Positions 25,201-40,200 of a DNA stretch of 64,000 nucleotides are shown here, piece by piece. The notes under the pieces were generated by a model. The model was not told the origin of the DNA. It worked only from the letters and a program-made list of their open reading frames with translations, and made no database searches. How positions within the stretch are numbered: the stretch's first letter is position 1; each line of letters starts with the position of its first letter. The position numbers and the translations under genes are program-made. This DNA is from Narthecium ossifragum. Lineage: Eukaryota; Streptophyta; Magnoliopsida; Dioscoreales; Nartheciaceae. The stretch is from contig OY986968.1 of the NCBI GenBank assembly GCA_963920575.1, positions 1,317,001 to 1,381,000 of the forward strand. The letters run 5' to 3'.

Positions 25201-28200
25201 ATCACAAAAGGTCATAATGTCTAAACTTGCGAGTACTTAATCCAACTGATACATGCTCTTTTCCGTCTTAAGTTCTTTCTCATTTGCTACTATAATAATG
25301 GACTTAATTGGTAGAATTATCAATGGTAATTCAATGGTTCATTGTGAGCTGTTGTCTCGGATATTAAAATGTGGATTACTCATAAGTTCGATTGGTACTT
25401 CTTTTAGCATATTCTAGTGCTGGTTTGGATAATATTTAGATTCATACACAATGCTTGCAATACTTTCCATTGCACTTCTTTTATGTCTGTCTTGTGAGCT
25501 GAGTTATAAATAGGATAGAGATTCAGCTTTTTTCTTTTCGTATAGTGCTAGCAGAAAGAGCTTATTGTTGATATGTTCATGATGTACGATACTTGGATTT
25601 GCAGAACTTAAAGTCCCTTGGTGGCTTGATAATAAGAGTAGCAGAAATTGAGCTTCCAGATTGGTCAGCTCGTATTAAGCTCATTGATTGTATTTGCTCT
25701 TTCATTCTGCTTGAACCTAACATTGCCCAAGTAATCTTCAATACCTTCTGGCTGTTCCTTATGATTACAAGTAGATAGAGTGAGAAATTTTGTTATTCAT
25801 GTTGCTCTTATCCTTTGTTTAAATTTGAATCAGGGTATGATTGTAAAGCTTCTTGCTATGTTAAAAGACACGGATTATCGAGTTAGGTTCTTTTTGGCCA
25901 GAAGGATTGTGGTTCTTTTCCAGACATGGGATGGTCATCAAGAGTTGTTTGATGATATTTGGTATGCATTTCTTTGCCTTTTTTGTTTGACAAATGCCTT
26001 TATTGCCACTGTTGAAGTTTTCAATTTCTTCTGATTTGACTTTGTCACTGTTTTATGGTAAAATGCCATAAAGTGATGAAAAATTATGAATGAATTTGAT
26101 TTTCATATAAGGAAGGTGACTAAGTATAGGGACATCAAGGCCTTGCATAATGCCTTACTCGTCCTTTCAATATTATCCTCGAGGTCAAAATAGTCGATAT
26201 ATTTTTTTTCCTGTTTCTTTTTTTTTTATTTAATTTTTAGCATGTTTGCTTAAAGAAGCTAGCTCAGTCCCACCCAACATGGTGCCCAGTCACTGGACCA
26301 AGTCCTCTCATTTGGGAGGCTTGTCTCTACTTTTCACACAAACAGATGGAAACTGGTTTTTAGTTCTTGTGGGTTATTTTTGTTCCTGAGCATCTTCTTT
26401 GTTTTCTTAGTTCAAATTTTGGTTTCAAGATGGTGAGGTCCTCAAAAGACAGGCTGGTCAAAGCTGGAGAGGTTTTCGCTGTTGGTTCTTATCATCATCC
26501 AGTTATGGAAACTGCACTCGTTACTCTTGCTCATGTAGCATTGTGCAGTGAGGAAGTCGAAGTAGAGGTACAGTTATATTCTGTTATCTCAAAACTGTTA
26601 CATTTATGACGTGCTTCACATGTTAGTTTTCTTGTTTGTGTGCTGTAACCTTGCTACTAATTAGATGTCATTATAATGTTTTGTTTCCAGGAATATGGGT
26701 GGGAAAGTAAAGATTAGTTTCCGTTGAGGTTACTCTCATGGTCATGTTTCTTCTTTGCAGCACTGGCTACTACTTAATTTATTTTGGTTCTCAGGCAATA
26801 TATCTGAGCTTCTTTTGTCACTAAATGCGTTCCCCAGATATTAGTAGCAATTATCTATTGAGAAAGGGCACTCTGTACCTTTTGCCTTGGTAATCGTAGC
26901 TAAAATGAGTTAACTGGAAGTTGAGGGACATATGAGAAACTCTTGTATGAGAAAATTTTGAATAAAGATAGCAAGTGTATATTGCTTCTATTATGTATAT
27001 CAAGATTCTCCAATCGGGAAAGTCTAGGCAGATCTAACAGATAAGGGTTGGTTACTTGGGTTCCAATTAAAGATTAAAGTGCCTTTGACACTTCTTTTGC
27101 CAGCCTGACAAGTGAAGCTTGAGAAAGATAGAGATAGATATAAAGGTGAGAGGGATGAGAGATGGGAGATAAGGAGACGGATCGGGAGGCGCGTATTCCG
27201 GTATAATCCAGCGATGGTAGAGGAGTCTATCAGAGGTGCATGGAAGGGAGGACTGTATATGTGAGGAGAGAGAGGAGTGGAGGGGATCGATTAGTGTTAC
27301 CTAAGATACATAGCTAAGAAATAACATAATGGGTTCTGGGTTAAACCAAGGACTACAAAGTTCCCAGTCAACAAAAGTCGGGTGGTAGAAAGGGGCAATA
27401 TAGGCACCATGTGGTTGCTGGTCAGCAAACAAAGCTGTTGCTGGTCAGCAAACAAAGCTGTTACAAAGTTCCCAGTCAACAAAGTTAGGGCTTGTGGCAT
27501 AGGAGAGTGGGAGGGGGGGAGAGAAAGAGGACAGGAGAGAGGGAGAGGGAAAGAAATAGAGGGAGAAAGGGAAAGAAGTAGAGGGAGAAATACAGAAAAA
27601 AATGAAGAGAGAGGAAGGAGCATTGAGGAGAGAGAGATTGTTCACACCCCAACAAAAGAGTAGAAGGCAGCGAGGATTAGAAAAATATCCTCCATTGGCC
27701 AATATTTTATAGTGTTAACTGGTATGTAACCAAGCTTTTTTTTATTTTTATAATAGCAGTGATTTCTAATAGAATAAATTTCTTTATGCTGCCTTTGCCT
27801 TTGCTTTATGCTTAACTCATCAGGTAGTTTCCCAAGATATAAAATTGGCCTTTCAGTGATTGCTAGTATTATTATTATTATTTGAACAAAAACAGGCTTT
27901 CTTTTGTTAATAGTAGTCTGCAATTAAGCAAGCACATGAGTAACTTTCCTTTTAGATCCTATATTTTCTTTAATTGCTGAGGCATTGAGCTTCTAATTAA
28001 GTTAAAGTTTCCATTCAACTTAATTACAATACAGAGAACCATGTATTTATTATGCATGTTTCAAGAAAAGTTTTCCCTCTTTGATGCTTAAAAGTAAATT
28101 TTCACATTTTTATTTGGACCCCCTGGGTTAAATCCGCTCAAAACTAACCCAATATGGTTATTTTTTTGTATTATCCATCCCATTGAACTTAATTATCATT

Positions 28201-31200
28201 ACAGAACAAATTGTTATTAAGCATGTATTAGTAGAAGTCTTCCTTGTTTGATGCTTAAAAATAATATTTTTCATTTTTAGTTGGGCCCTTGGGGTCAAAC
28301 CGCTCAAAACTAACCCAATAAGATTATTTTTTAATATTTTATCCATTCCAAAGCACTTTTCGCTCGAAAACCTTTAATGATTCGGTGCCAGGATACAACC
28401 CTTATATCGAGCCAGTAGATTAACGGCTCCACATTTGCCGGGCTGCACACAAGCCGCTCAGCACCAAACAACCTTGGTTTCAGTGCACGTGTTCCCACCA
28501 CCGTAGATACCTTGTAGTTCTATCCTGAAGGGATGTGAAACGATACGTATCTTCTACCATCCTGAAGAGATGCAAAACTTATCTTATACTACTGCTTCCA
28601 CATTATCCTTGGACATCACATGTTTTAGGAGGTTTTATTTATAAGCATCAACCTAGACACCTCCTTTTGTTTTCAGTTTGTTTTTTAGTTTGTGATATTT
28701 GAGCCACAATTTGTTTGGGTTGGAGTCTGGACTCTGGACACTCTCTATGTAACATCTGCTCAGTTCTCTGTGCCATAACCACGGACAACTTTGCGGTGCC
28801 GATTTTTGGCCAGCACGATAGATGCTGATGCTATGCATTGTGTCGACAGTCAGCATAGACTCCGCGTCTGCTGCATGGAGTTCCTGTATAAAGATAGATT
28901 GTCTAAGCATGTATTATTTGCAAGCTCTTCTACCCTTTTTGTTTTTCCTGTATATGGTCCCAACTTTGTTTGAAAATCCTGATAGCTATGCAGACTTAAA
29001 TTTGTATTTTGACATTCGTTGAAAATATTCTATGTTGGGATTGCATGCCTGTTCTGTTGATATCGAACAAGATATATACAACAAAAGATTTCTTTGATGC
29101 TTGGAAAATCTACTGCAGGTACTTGACTATGAGATGTCAAATAACACTTCCATTGCCGGCCCCCTTACCTACAAAATATTACGTCAACGCAGAACAATTT
29201 TCCTATTAGTGTCATTAGTTTCGGTTATATGCGTAATAATGTCATGTCTGAGTTTTGTTGAAGCTTTTCTTGTTTACATGTGTGTTAGCTTTGTGATTAT
29301 CTACTCTAGTTTTCCTGTGAAGTTATCGATTGAACATGTAAATGGCTTTCTTATATTTACATGATTCTCAGGTTTGACATGAGGAATGGTTTAACAGGTT
29401 CCTACTTTTCTGTCACCTTTCACAAATACTGCAATCTTTATTAACGATCCTATGTGGAACACTTGGGTTAGGTCGTTTTGGAAGTGCTAAATTTGCTGTT
29501 ATTTGACGCCTTGTTTAGTTTCTTTTGATTTAACCTCAAATATTTGTCTGGCCTGTTGACTTTGTCTAGTGAATCAACAGGCCGTCTTCATGATATGTGT
29601 CATTGCTGCTATGGATTCTTTTCACCGGTGCGTTTTTTATAATTAAGCTTGTTATTCCATAATATCCAATTTCTGTCTCATTCCAACTTTGATTTTGTTG
29701 TTTCTTATGAATCCAGGAGCTTGACATATGCAATACTTGATACTTTAGCAAGAAAGCTCCATTATGCCTCTAGGACTAAGGTGATGTGGAAATAGGTGCT
29801 GATAGTATTATTTTGGTTGGCTTTTGACAAGCATATTTGAGTTTGTAATGAAAAAGCATGCTCAAAGGAACGAGATCTAGAAGTGGTGGATTTAGCTCTC
29901 TTTTTTATTACTAGCAATAAGTCCTTATCCTATTATGGGTGGAATTTATTAAAGCTAAATTAAGGAAATCCTAGCTTTAGTCCAACCCTGTTGACTTGCT
30001 GTATTTATGATATTTATATTCTGCTTTCACCTCACCCTTTGGATTGTGATTGACCAGTCAAATAATTGGGTTTTCTTCAGTGTTCAATCACTCTTAGGAC
30101 TCATTTACTTCAAGGGTCACATTTGTCATTCTTGCGTGTTATTTTGATCATTCTCATGGTTTCTTTTTTTATTGGCCCTCAGCAACTTTTGCGTAAACTT
30201 GGTCACTTATTTTTTTATATTCACTGAGCTTGCTCATGTTTTTAATTATCTTGTGGAGTTCTTTTGATTTGGGAACATTGTTTTTATTAGAATATGAAGA
30301 TTTTGTATGATTTCCATTTGATCTTCGAAGTTTGTCTTGGTAATCAGTAGTACACTTCGAAATGCTTCCTTTTATGATGCATCAATTTACAAGGTAGCTT
30401 GTATAACCCACCCGATATACCAAGAATGGTGGTACTAATGGATGATCTGGTCATAGATTTTTTCAAAAAATTTCAAATCACTTTCAGTGTAAAGTTGCAA
30501 TGCGAATGCTTGGTTTAGATTCTGCTGATTTTGAAGCTTGTTCTTTTATTCTAGTATTTAACCCATACTTCTTCATCTTTATACTGTTTATCATGCAAAA
30601 AGGACAGATCCTCATATCTTCACCATGATTGTAGTGTGCCCAGTTGCAATGCTAAAAAATAGGAGCTTTGTGTCAATTGATGATAGAGGCACAATATAGT
30701 AGGAAATTAGTTCCAGAAGATGCCTGTTCTTTTTAATAGAATGTACTCATATATGTCTTTGATGGTGTAACTTTTCCCTTTAAATTAATTTATAGAACTA
30801 TGTTCCCAAAAGCTTTGATTTCTTCCCCCAATTTGACCATTTTTTTTAATGATCCTACTCAACTTTTATTCCTAAAACTGACCGTCCTTCAGGCCAGTTA
30901 GGCTGGGCCAGCTAGTTAGGCTGGGCCAGCTACAAGCATGCTGCCATGCTGCCAATGTTATGGAGGCAGTGGTTCAAGTGCCAAAAAGAAGGAAGGAGTA
31001 TGTCCACATAGACTTCAGAGGTCTGTTTAGAGTGGGTTTCGTGTGAAGCCCATCCAAAGTTAACATGTGCACGATACATTGCTTGTACAATGTCTGATTT
31101 TATAGTGGCAAAGTACATGCTGGACGGCACTGTTTAGAGGTTCTCATGGTCAATTTAGATTGCTCTGCAGTCCTTACTGATTGAAATAATGAGACCATTT

Positions 31201-34200
31201 GAATTCTCAGCTGAAACTTGTTACAAAGCATCGTAACCAAAGAATGCACATGAAATCCACTCTTTGCCTAATATAAAAATAAATGCACTGGAAATTCAAT
31301 GTTCAATGTGTACGACCTAAAAAAGAAAACCCTCCCACCATGTGGATGGAAGGAGGCTAAACTCGTCAAATGAAAGTTGAGCGAGGTCATTTTTCCAATT
31401 TAAAAACTTTGAGCTTCATAAAAACCCATTTAACTAATACTCCATGATAGAAGTACATTCCTTGCTTTGATGTAATACTATGCTGTTTTTTCTTTGGATG
31501 CAGTACTTGGAGGAGCTAATGGGTTCAATTCTTTTCCGTTGGGTAGCTTGTGAAGTTAGTCTAATGGCACTTATTGAGGTAAAGGCTCCTTACTCGTATT
31601 CTCTATCATTTTTATCGCTTGATCATAAGAAAAATGATTTACTGTGGGTTTCAGTTGGGAAGTTACGTCACCCTACTCGGTAGCTGTATTGTTGTTCTTT
31701 TCACTTCCTTTTATAGATTACAATGCTACGTGTATAATGACAATTTCTTGTCTTAAGGGTGTGAATTATTACTTTAAGATGGCACTGATGAATCAATACG
31801 ACATTAGACAGTTTTCTGTTAATTTTCCGTAATTTCCATTATCTTAATTTTGAACATTCGTCATAATCATGCATCTTAATTTTGAACAACCTCAAGGTCG
31901 TCTGTTTCCCTCTCCCTAGTGCTTCCATTTTATCCAATCTGCTTTCTGCTCTAGTCAGGATGAATAGTTGAATACTCTGTCTCGATCTTTGTGAAATAGT
32001 TGTAGATCAGGTTACCTTCCAAAACCTGCATTTTTGCTCAACTTTTGTGTCAGCATATGCGCATTCGCAACTTTTGATTTTGATTAATTTTCTCTAAAAG
32101 TATTCTTTTCCGTGTGCCTGGAGTTTTGTTGAAGCTTGGTGCTTTCATCTCAGCCCCAGTGGTAATTTTTACTAAGGGCAAATATACTGCAGGTGCGTGA
32201 TCTGTTTATTGTAGAATTGGAAGCAAAAGCATTTATGCAATGGTGTTGCCCTTGGTTGCTTCCAGCTCTAACTCTAGGCGGTGATATCGAGAATCTTAAT
32301 TTGGTGGCAGAGGTAAGCTGTCTTCCCTTTACATAGTAACAGAGTTTGAAGGAATTTTGAAGTCTGGCAAAGCCTTCAAAGTAGTTGGCCAACATACATT
32401 TTGCATGAAGTTCTAAATTCCTGTCAAGTTTTATTGCTACTCATGTAGACTATCCATCAGATGGTGTTCTGCTTTTGTTATGTGGTCCATATATGCATGT
32501 TGTTTGACCTAATTTTGGTCCAGTGATTGAAAGAACTGAAAGGGCATCATGTATGTGCCTCCAATAGTTTTTCGGCATTCTACTATGTACAAGATTGTGG
32601 CAACTCTCCCGCATCTAAATACTCGAGTTATTATACTTAAGCAAGGACTACTGTGCCAGTGGCCAGCACATACCATGCTAATACTCGGAACGAACCCTGC
32701 ACCAATGGCTAGGGAGCCTCTTTAGTAGGGAAATTTTTTCGGCATGGACCCAGTGCATGGTATTGGACCTATTGATATTAGCTGGCACTGTATGGTTTGA
32801 TACCGATCGGCACAGTAATCCATGCTCATGGCATTGTGTTATGTCATGTACTTAAAAAAAATGTGAAATTGCCTTTAGTATTTGCCTTGAATGTACTTCT
32901 GTTTCAGATCATAGTGCGCTGGTTTCTGTAACAGTTGGCATTGCTGAAACCTCTTATCCTAGAGATGATAATACACTTCACATAGCAGCTGTCACATTCA
33001 AGTTGGAAAAAGATTAGAACATTGCACTTTGCACATGATTGATTTCACATGTTCTCTTCATTTTGTCTTTTATGTTGTGTCAATGATCACATTTTGTAGT
33101 TGTCCTGTACTGATGCATTTTCTAAGCATGTGATGCTAGTTAAATGTAGAATACTGAAAATGCAATTTCTGAAAAACCTTACCAATCGTTTTGAACGTAG
33201 TTTAATAGGATGGATAGTTTTGCCTTGCACATTAACCTGAGGATCCTTTCGTGGGTTAACTGTCCAGGTTGCTTGTCAGCCTTTGCCTCTCCTTGCAAAG
33301 GAATATTTTGTTCCTATCTTTGCTGTTTGCATGGCGTTGCATTGTAGTGGAAAGCCAGAAAAGGAAATGGGTGGAATGGCACTTCGGGATTTGATGTTGC
33401 AAATCGCCCAAATTTCTGAGCTTGAGCGTGATGACCTAATTAAGAAGCATATGGTTAGTGCTTGACTTATTCTTTTGATTGTAATGGTGCTTGATGAACT
33501 TTGTATCCTACTATTTGATTTAGCAGGCTGTATAATTTTCTGCCACTAACATTTACTTTTCAAGAGGTTGAAATGTTGAATTATTCTGGGTGTAAAGCTT
33601 ATATAATTATGATGACCGATTACATGGTTGAAAGTGGTAGGTGTTACGCGATGGGAAGTATCAAAGGACTTCAATTGCGGGCAATTACTATGTAAATTGG
33701 TAAACCGACACATTTATCTTTGTTGCAACTGGAGGAAAGGAAATTGTATGGGCGTCTGAAACGTTGAATGTAAACCAGTTTGTAACATACTAGTGAATAG
33801 TGACTATCAAAATATTTCTGTCGACATTGGCAGTTACTTCTGGTCCTAAAGAGTATATAATAGCAACTTAAAAGCATCTGTTTCGTTGTTGTTAAAGATT
33901 GAACTCGGGATATCTTTCTCGTCTTTGTTCAATAAAGATTGAAACCCCTTTATCAATATGCTTTAGTTTGGCAGGTATAAACCTTCATAGATGGGATGGC
34001 AACATTCGGTTCGTTCTTTTTGTTTTTATATTTCTCTGACAACGGATTGAGGGAATGAAATGACACGAGTGATAAGACTCTTCAATGTAACAGTAGTATC
34101 TTAGTTATTTAAAAAAAGTTCTCTTTTACCTCCCAAAATGCAAACGGCAACATTCGGTATACTTCTTTTTCTTTTCCTATTTCCGTGACAACAGATGAAA

Positions 34201-37200
34201 GGGATGAAATGGCAGGTGATAAAACTCTTGAATGTAACAGTAGTACTTAACTATTTCAGAAAAGTTCAAATGAAAACATTTTAGTGCTCATCTATGATAT
34301 TGATCATGACTTTAAACAAGAACTGAACTTTAACTTGCATAAAATTACATTAAAAATTTCCATTAATGATGTGAGGTTTCAATTCTGTTTTGAGAAAATC
34401 TTGCTTCCAACTTTCTTGTAGGTGTCAATTGTGAGCTTCCTCTTGTCACTTTCCTCTTCTTCGATTGACCCAACACTGCCTTTCTTCTCAAAAGACACTG
34501 TGGTTCTTTCAGTACAAACGGTTGTTGATGGGTTTTTGGAAATGTATTCCTCATTTAGTTTTCATGTTTCCTTATCTGTTTGCTATAGGAGTTTATCCTA
34601 ACACTACCCACATTGCTACTATAGGGATGATTGTCCTACACCGCCGGTCATTGTTGACAAGATCAATGTTTTTCGTCCTGATCGGGTTTTTAAGGTAATC
34701 AATTCGATGGTAAAGCCATTTTGTTGGTTGAGTTTGTCTTATTCTTGATGAAGTGTCTTGAATAGTTGAATCTGCTAATTTTTTTCCATACGCAGTTCTT
34801 AGTTGAGATACATCAGCAGATTACAGCAGCGAGACACGCTCGGCACAAGTGCCACCGGCTGGCTGTAGTTGAGATTCTTATCACTATAATTGGGCATAGG
34901 GCTGCACTTTCTAGCACTTCCTCGTAAGTGAACCCTTTTGAATTTTGAATTTGCTTGTTTAGCGAACAAGTGTGAGAATGTGGAATAGATCCCTTTGCAT
35001 TGTTATCGTATTCTTCAGGGCAATGGCATTTACTTTCTCAAATTCTGGTAATCACATGCAAAAGCAAAGAGCAGAATGGTCTAGCCAACTATTTTTGGTG
35101 AATGGTGTTGTTGTTGTGTTCTAAGAGAAGGAAAGTGATCCTTTAAAGAAGTAGATTTTTATGGAAAGAGGAGGGAATGCATACTTATTTGCTTGTTCAT
35201 TTTGATCATTTTCTTTATTTCAATTAATTGTTGCACCGGTTTGGGTATAAAATCCAAACAAAGAAAATTAAAGGAATGACCACAGTTCAAAGGTTTTCCC
35301 TCGTTCATTCCCTAGAGTTGATCTATAGTTACTGTTACCTTAAAATTGGATCTGCTCTGTAGTAAACTTTGTTTCGAAAATTGATATGATGCCTGAATGA
35401 CAGATAATTTCTTTGCATTTCGGATCTGCCTTTCGCAGTTTGAACTGAGGTTTTCTAGGCCATCAGCCACCTTTATTTGAATCTGAGGCAACAAGTGAAA
35501 ACTTTTTAAAGTGTCACAATCATGCACTACAAAATTGGAGAATCATGTATTAAGTGGAACTTCTATTTCTAGATGAATTAAAGCCTTGCCAGAACTTTGA
35601 GTGGTTTCCTGGATTACATTTACGCTCTAGTTTCACTCCTTTTTGAACAGTAAAAAGCATTATACTTTGGTAGGTTTCAAGTCTTCCAAAACAGACCATT
35701 CATGCATTGTATTATTTGGAACTTTTCGAGTTTTTTTTGCGATGGATATTTACCTCCTTTATGATTTTTCTGAATACTCATATCAGATTTTTACTTTCTA
35801 ACCTTTGTGTTGTGCTTCTTGCAGTTATATTTTCAATATAGTGGGGCAGTGTATTGAAAATCAATCTTTACAAATCCAGTGTTGTCTTATTCTATCTGCC
35901 TTACTTGAAGCTTTTGGAGCAAACCCTATTGGTGAAAATGTTAGTGTGCTTGGTGAACAACTTCAGGTGCTTATGCAAGTTTTCTGCTTCTATCATTATT
36001 TTTATGTATTTTCTTAATGTTTTAGTATACATTTCCTCAAAGGAAATCCATTTCGTTTCTTATGTCAAACTTCTCACTTTCTCTTCTTATTTAGATTGTT
36101 CCATAGTGTAAACAAATGCTGAAGGATATTCTCCTTGCGTGAGCTAATAACTTTGAACCAAGAAGAAAGATATATCTACCAACAACTTTTCTTATTGTTA
36201 TTATGGTTAGCTCCCTCGTTCACAAGAATGCTTTGGTAAAGAATGCTAATTCATGGAGGGCTAGTGCTCGGAAGTTTGTCGTACGGAATTATTTGTTTAT
36301 TGTGTAGAGTGTATTAAAAATTAGACCCTTGCTACTAGGCTAACTCTTAAACATTTGAATGACGTTCGAGATGTGATGAACTGATGATTATTTTTAAGCT
36401 CCTTTTGTCTTTAGCTTGCTCATTTGTCTCATTGTGGTTGGCAGTTTTTGGTTTCAAAATTAGTTGCTTGTTGCATTTGTGCTGAAAATCAAGGTCAAAC
36501 AACTGGTGCTAGTTCGGCAAAAGTTATATCATTGCTTCTTCAGCTAACAGTGGATGCTGATCCATCTTTATATGATTACATCAGGGTAAGGTTATTGCTG
36601 ATCACCTCATGTTGTTTAGTTTGTTTGGCACTTTAGCTGATCTATGATCTATGTAGGTCAGTCTTTATGTATAGTATAATTGAACGTAGTCATTTTAAGA
36701 TGAAAAATTCAGGGATATCTTTGTATTCTATAATCGTTTTTTCCATGTCAAATAGGAGTTGGATCCTTTCCCTGAACTTGATTGTCTTGAGAAAATACGG
36801 ATCTTTCATGAGGAGCTATGCGGAACATATACTCCAAGAGATCAGTTCTTAAAGGTATGCAATTATTTTTTTGCTGTATTTCTTTAATGTGTGCATTTGT
36901 TTTGTGCATCTTACCTCATGTTGTGCTTGATTCTAGTTCGTAAAGAGGACTTGTCACCTTCCCCATGGTTTACTTGTATGGAGGTATATGTCTTTTCTAC
37001 CTTGGCCAATCTAAATCTCAATATTTATTCTGTTCTTGGTAGAGTTTTGCATTCAGATGTAAATTGTTGTTTCCTGATCTCACTTTTTCTGTCAGTCTCC
37101 GAGGCCTGCATAAAAAGCTATTTTTCAGGAAGATGTTTGAACAAGATAAAGATAGTTTGCTTGAATTAGGAGAAAATAGCTACTGGAGTCGTGATCCTGA

Positions 37201-40200
37201 ACTTGTTTCTGCTGTGTGGGCCCTTGTTGACCTTTGTCATTCCGAAGGAGAGAGTGAGATGTGTGCCTTGCTTGCCGATGTGATATCTACGGTGAGTAGT
37301 GAACATATTACTTGTGATTGATGTTGATGTTCTAATTGTATTAGGCTATTAGCTTCTGCACACTTCAACAATTTTTGTAGGTTGGTACTGGAGATCCTTA
37401 TCGGGTTGCTTTTAGTTTGCCTGGAGATCCCAGTCAAGGAAATCTTTATCGGCCATCATCCAATGGCAGTTCCACTGAACTTCGTTTTTATAGAGATAGT
37501 GGCATTGTGGATGAGCTTTTGGTTGACCTTTTAAGACTGCTCAAGAAGTATTTACTATATGAATCGGTGGAGACAATAGATCTGACATCACAAACGTTGC
37601 GGGTAACTTTACCGGGATATTCATGATAATGCTACTATCTTTTTAAATCAATTCTTATACAACACGTTTAGTAGCTGGCTTCTTTGCTTGTTTGGTTTCT
37701 ATATGCTTCTATTTACGATAGGCTTAGTTTCATTTTGGAAGTTCAACGTCAGTAGCATCTGGAATCCTTATTGTGCATATACCAATACTGACAATGGAGG
37801 TTTACTTTAGTGTTTAAGGGAGGTATTATTCAGAATTTCAGATATTGGTATTGCTGTTTAAAGCAATTGAAAAGATGTTGAACATTAGCAAACTAATAAA
37901 GAGCCTTGTTAATTTAGCCCCCGTCTTTCTGTCTGAAAAATTATGTTTCATGTATGATAGTGCTGTATTTGGAATTAGATGTATTTCTAGCTCAGGTTGG
38001 AGCTTATGTTGGAATTGTGATCATTGGAATTTTCAGCTGGGTGCACTTTTTGCTGTACTCTTTGGGTATTCCATCCATACTTGCCTATAAAACTTCGTTT
38101 ATAAATGTGAGATCCTATCATAACCATCATGAGGTCGTAAATGTGAACTTTACCAGTCTTGACAAGACTAATGTGCTATTTCCATTTATTTAACCGTCTG
38201 AATCCTGTTTGTTGTCCTTTATTTTGTCTTTATATACGAAATGCTACATTTCATGGCATGAGTCCTTTTGGGCTTCTTTTTTCTAGTAGATTCTTTTTGC
38301 TAAGCTTTTAGTTAACTGTTGCCTTTTGGGAGGTTCTGATACAGCGAATCGACAATTAGTTTGTTGTTTCTTCCTTTTTTGACTGGTAGATCTGCCATCA
38401 ACAGGGGATCCTTTCAACTGAAAGTGGTCAGCGTGCTCTTTTATCGCTAGATCTGTACGAAAAGTCCTTACTCATGGTGAATATCTCACAGTTTATCTAA
38501 AAGAAACTTTCATACCAAGCACAAAAGCTTGATCTTGTACAAAAAACTTTTTTTGGCCAAGCAGCTCTTCTATGCGATGTTCTGTCATGCTAAGAGTAAT
38601 TTCCACTATACAGGTACATTCGAAGGGCGTTAACTTGGAATTAGTTGACAAGTTACTTTTTGAATCCGAGAAAAGTTCTAGTGGTAATGTTCCAACTTTC
38701 AATTTCTCTTCATTTTCTCCCTTAAATTATTTTGGCAAAAATTATTTTAATAAGTAAAGCTTTTGATATCGAATCGTTATCCACATACCTTACTGCATTT
38801 TCTTATGTTTCAAATTACACATTTCGAATACATGGTACAAACTTCAAAGAGTTTTCCAGTTGTCAAGTGCTAGGCATTAAAAAGTGGGAGGCGTAAGCCT
38901 CAAGGTTTCCTCTCCTTTGGCACGCTCCTTGCCTCCAATAAACCCTTTGACAAATAAGTCTATTTTCATTAATGGGTCTCTGGATGAGTATCAAGTCATT
39001 TAAAACAATGATCACCATGCCACTGGCACATGTTGTGCCACCCCGACCCTGGGCAACGTTGTACATGTCGATTGGCACCACACCTGGCAACACTGGGCAT
39101 GGACTTCGTGCCATTGGCATGAAGCTTTTCTGGGCTAACATGTGTATTGGCATAGGTATCATTTTAGTAATTTACCATACTTATACGTGTAAGTATGTGC
39201 TGTTATGTATCGATTGGCACGCCACTCCATGATTTAGGAAGGAGCATCTTGAGTTGTGATACAAGGCATGCCTCAAAAAAGCCGTTTTGCCTTTCCTTCT
39301 TATAATGGTGTTTTTGAATGGTGCAATTTTCAACCCAGCTGAATTGATTTGGGAATTTTTTTTTTGCCTTATTCAACTCAGTCTCTTATAAAGGCTGTTA
39401 TTTGGTTAATAATGCCTCCTTTTTTTCTAGTTTGGGAAGCCTGCAAGTTGATTGTCCACGGTTTTGTGGAACTGTGAAGTTTGTCCTCTGACCAAGGTTT
39501 GCCGTATCGAGTGGTATTTACCGTGCTGGTAGCTAACCGGGTCAAAAGAACCCCACATATTGGGTTCGTGGGAGACCTGTTAAGAGCCGGTCGAAACTTT
39601 ATAGGTTTGACCGGCATGTAGCGATACATACCGTTAATAATAGATCTAGATATGGATAAGAAGAAGATTTAAATTTAAATTTAGATAGACATCAATTTAG
39701 ATAGATATAGATATAGAGAGAGATAGATTAAGATAAAAGATAAAGATTCAGATTCAGATTTAGACAAAGATAAATGTAAAATTGAGATTGAGATTTAGAT
39801 TTAATTAAAAAAGACCGGTACAGTGGTGTAACAGTCTGGTGCGCACCGTATCGGCGATACGTACCGTGCCAGCAAGTTGCCGGCACGACGTGTACCATCG
39901 GTGTGGCAATCCTTGCCTCTAACTTTACATAGATAGAACCAAAGTAAAGAGTGCATATAGGCAACGCCTTAAGGTCAAGAGATATGAGGAAATGTAGGAA
40001 AATCCGGTTTAATAAATGAGAAAGATGAAGCCATCTAAAGGTCAGTGCCAAGGATTGCCATGCCGGTGCCATATGTTGTGCCGATCCTTGACTTGGCTCG
40101 GCATGTGCCGTCGGCATGGACCGACTCGAACCAGCACAAAGTTTACCGGTCTGACATGGGCATTCGACTCTTTGGGACATATATTGGTTTTTTGGCCCTT

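Larger units (their letters stand above)
20571..25604 (+). other. ATM intron 23 (5.0 kb)
   Basis: It holds a diverged segmental duplication around GTGTAGTTTATAGCTA (20640-20764 and 23255-23354), a 2.4-kb insertion with a nested hAT MITE, and a palindromic MITE (23355-23688). From 23689 to 25604 I see only anonymous AT-rich DNA. Confidence 0.85.
26568..29580 (+). other. ATM intron 26 (3.0 kb)
   Basis: It contains a 26-bp doublet, a purine-rich tract (27120-27665) and a 169-bp tandem duplication (28012-28350). No gene is visible. Confidence 0.85.
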
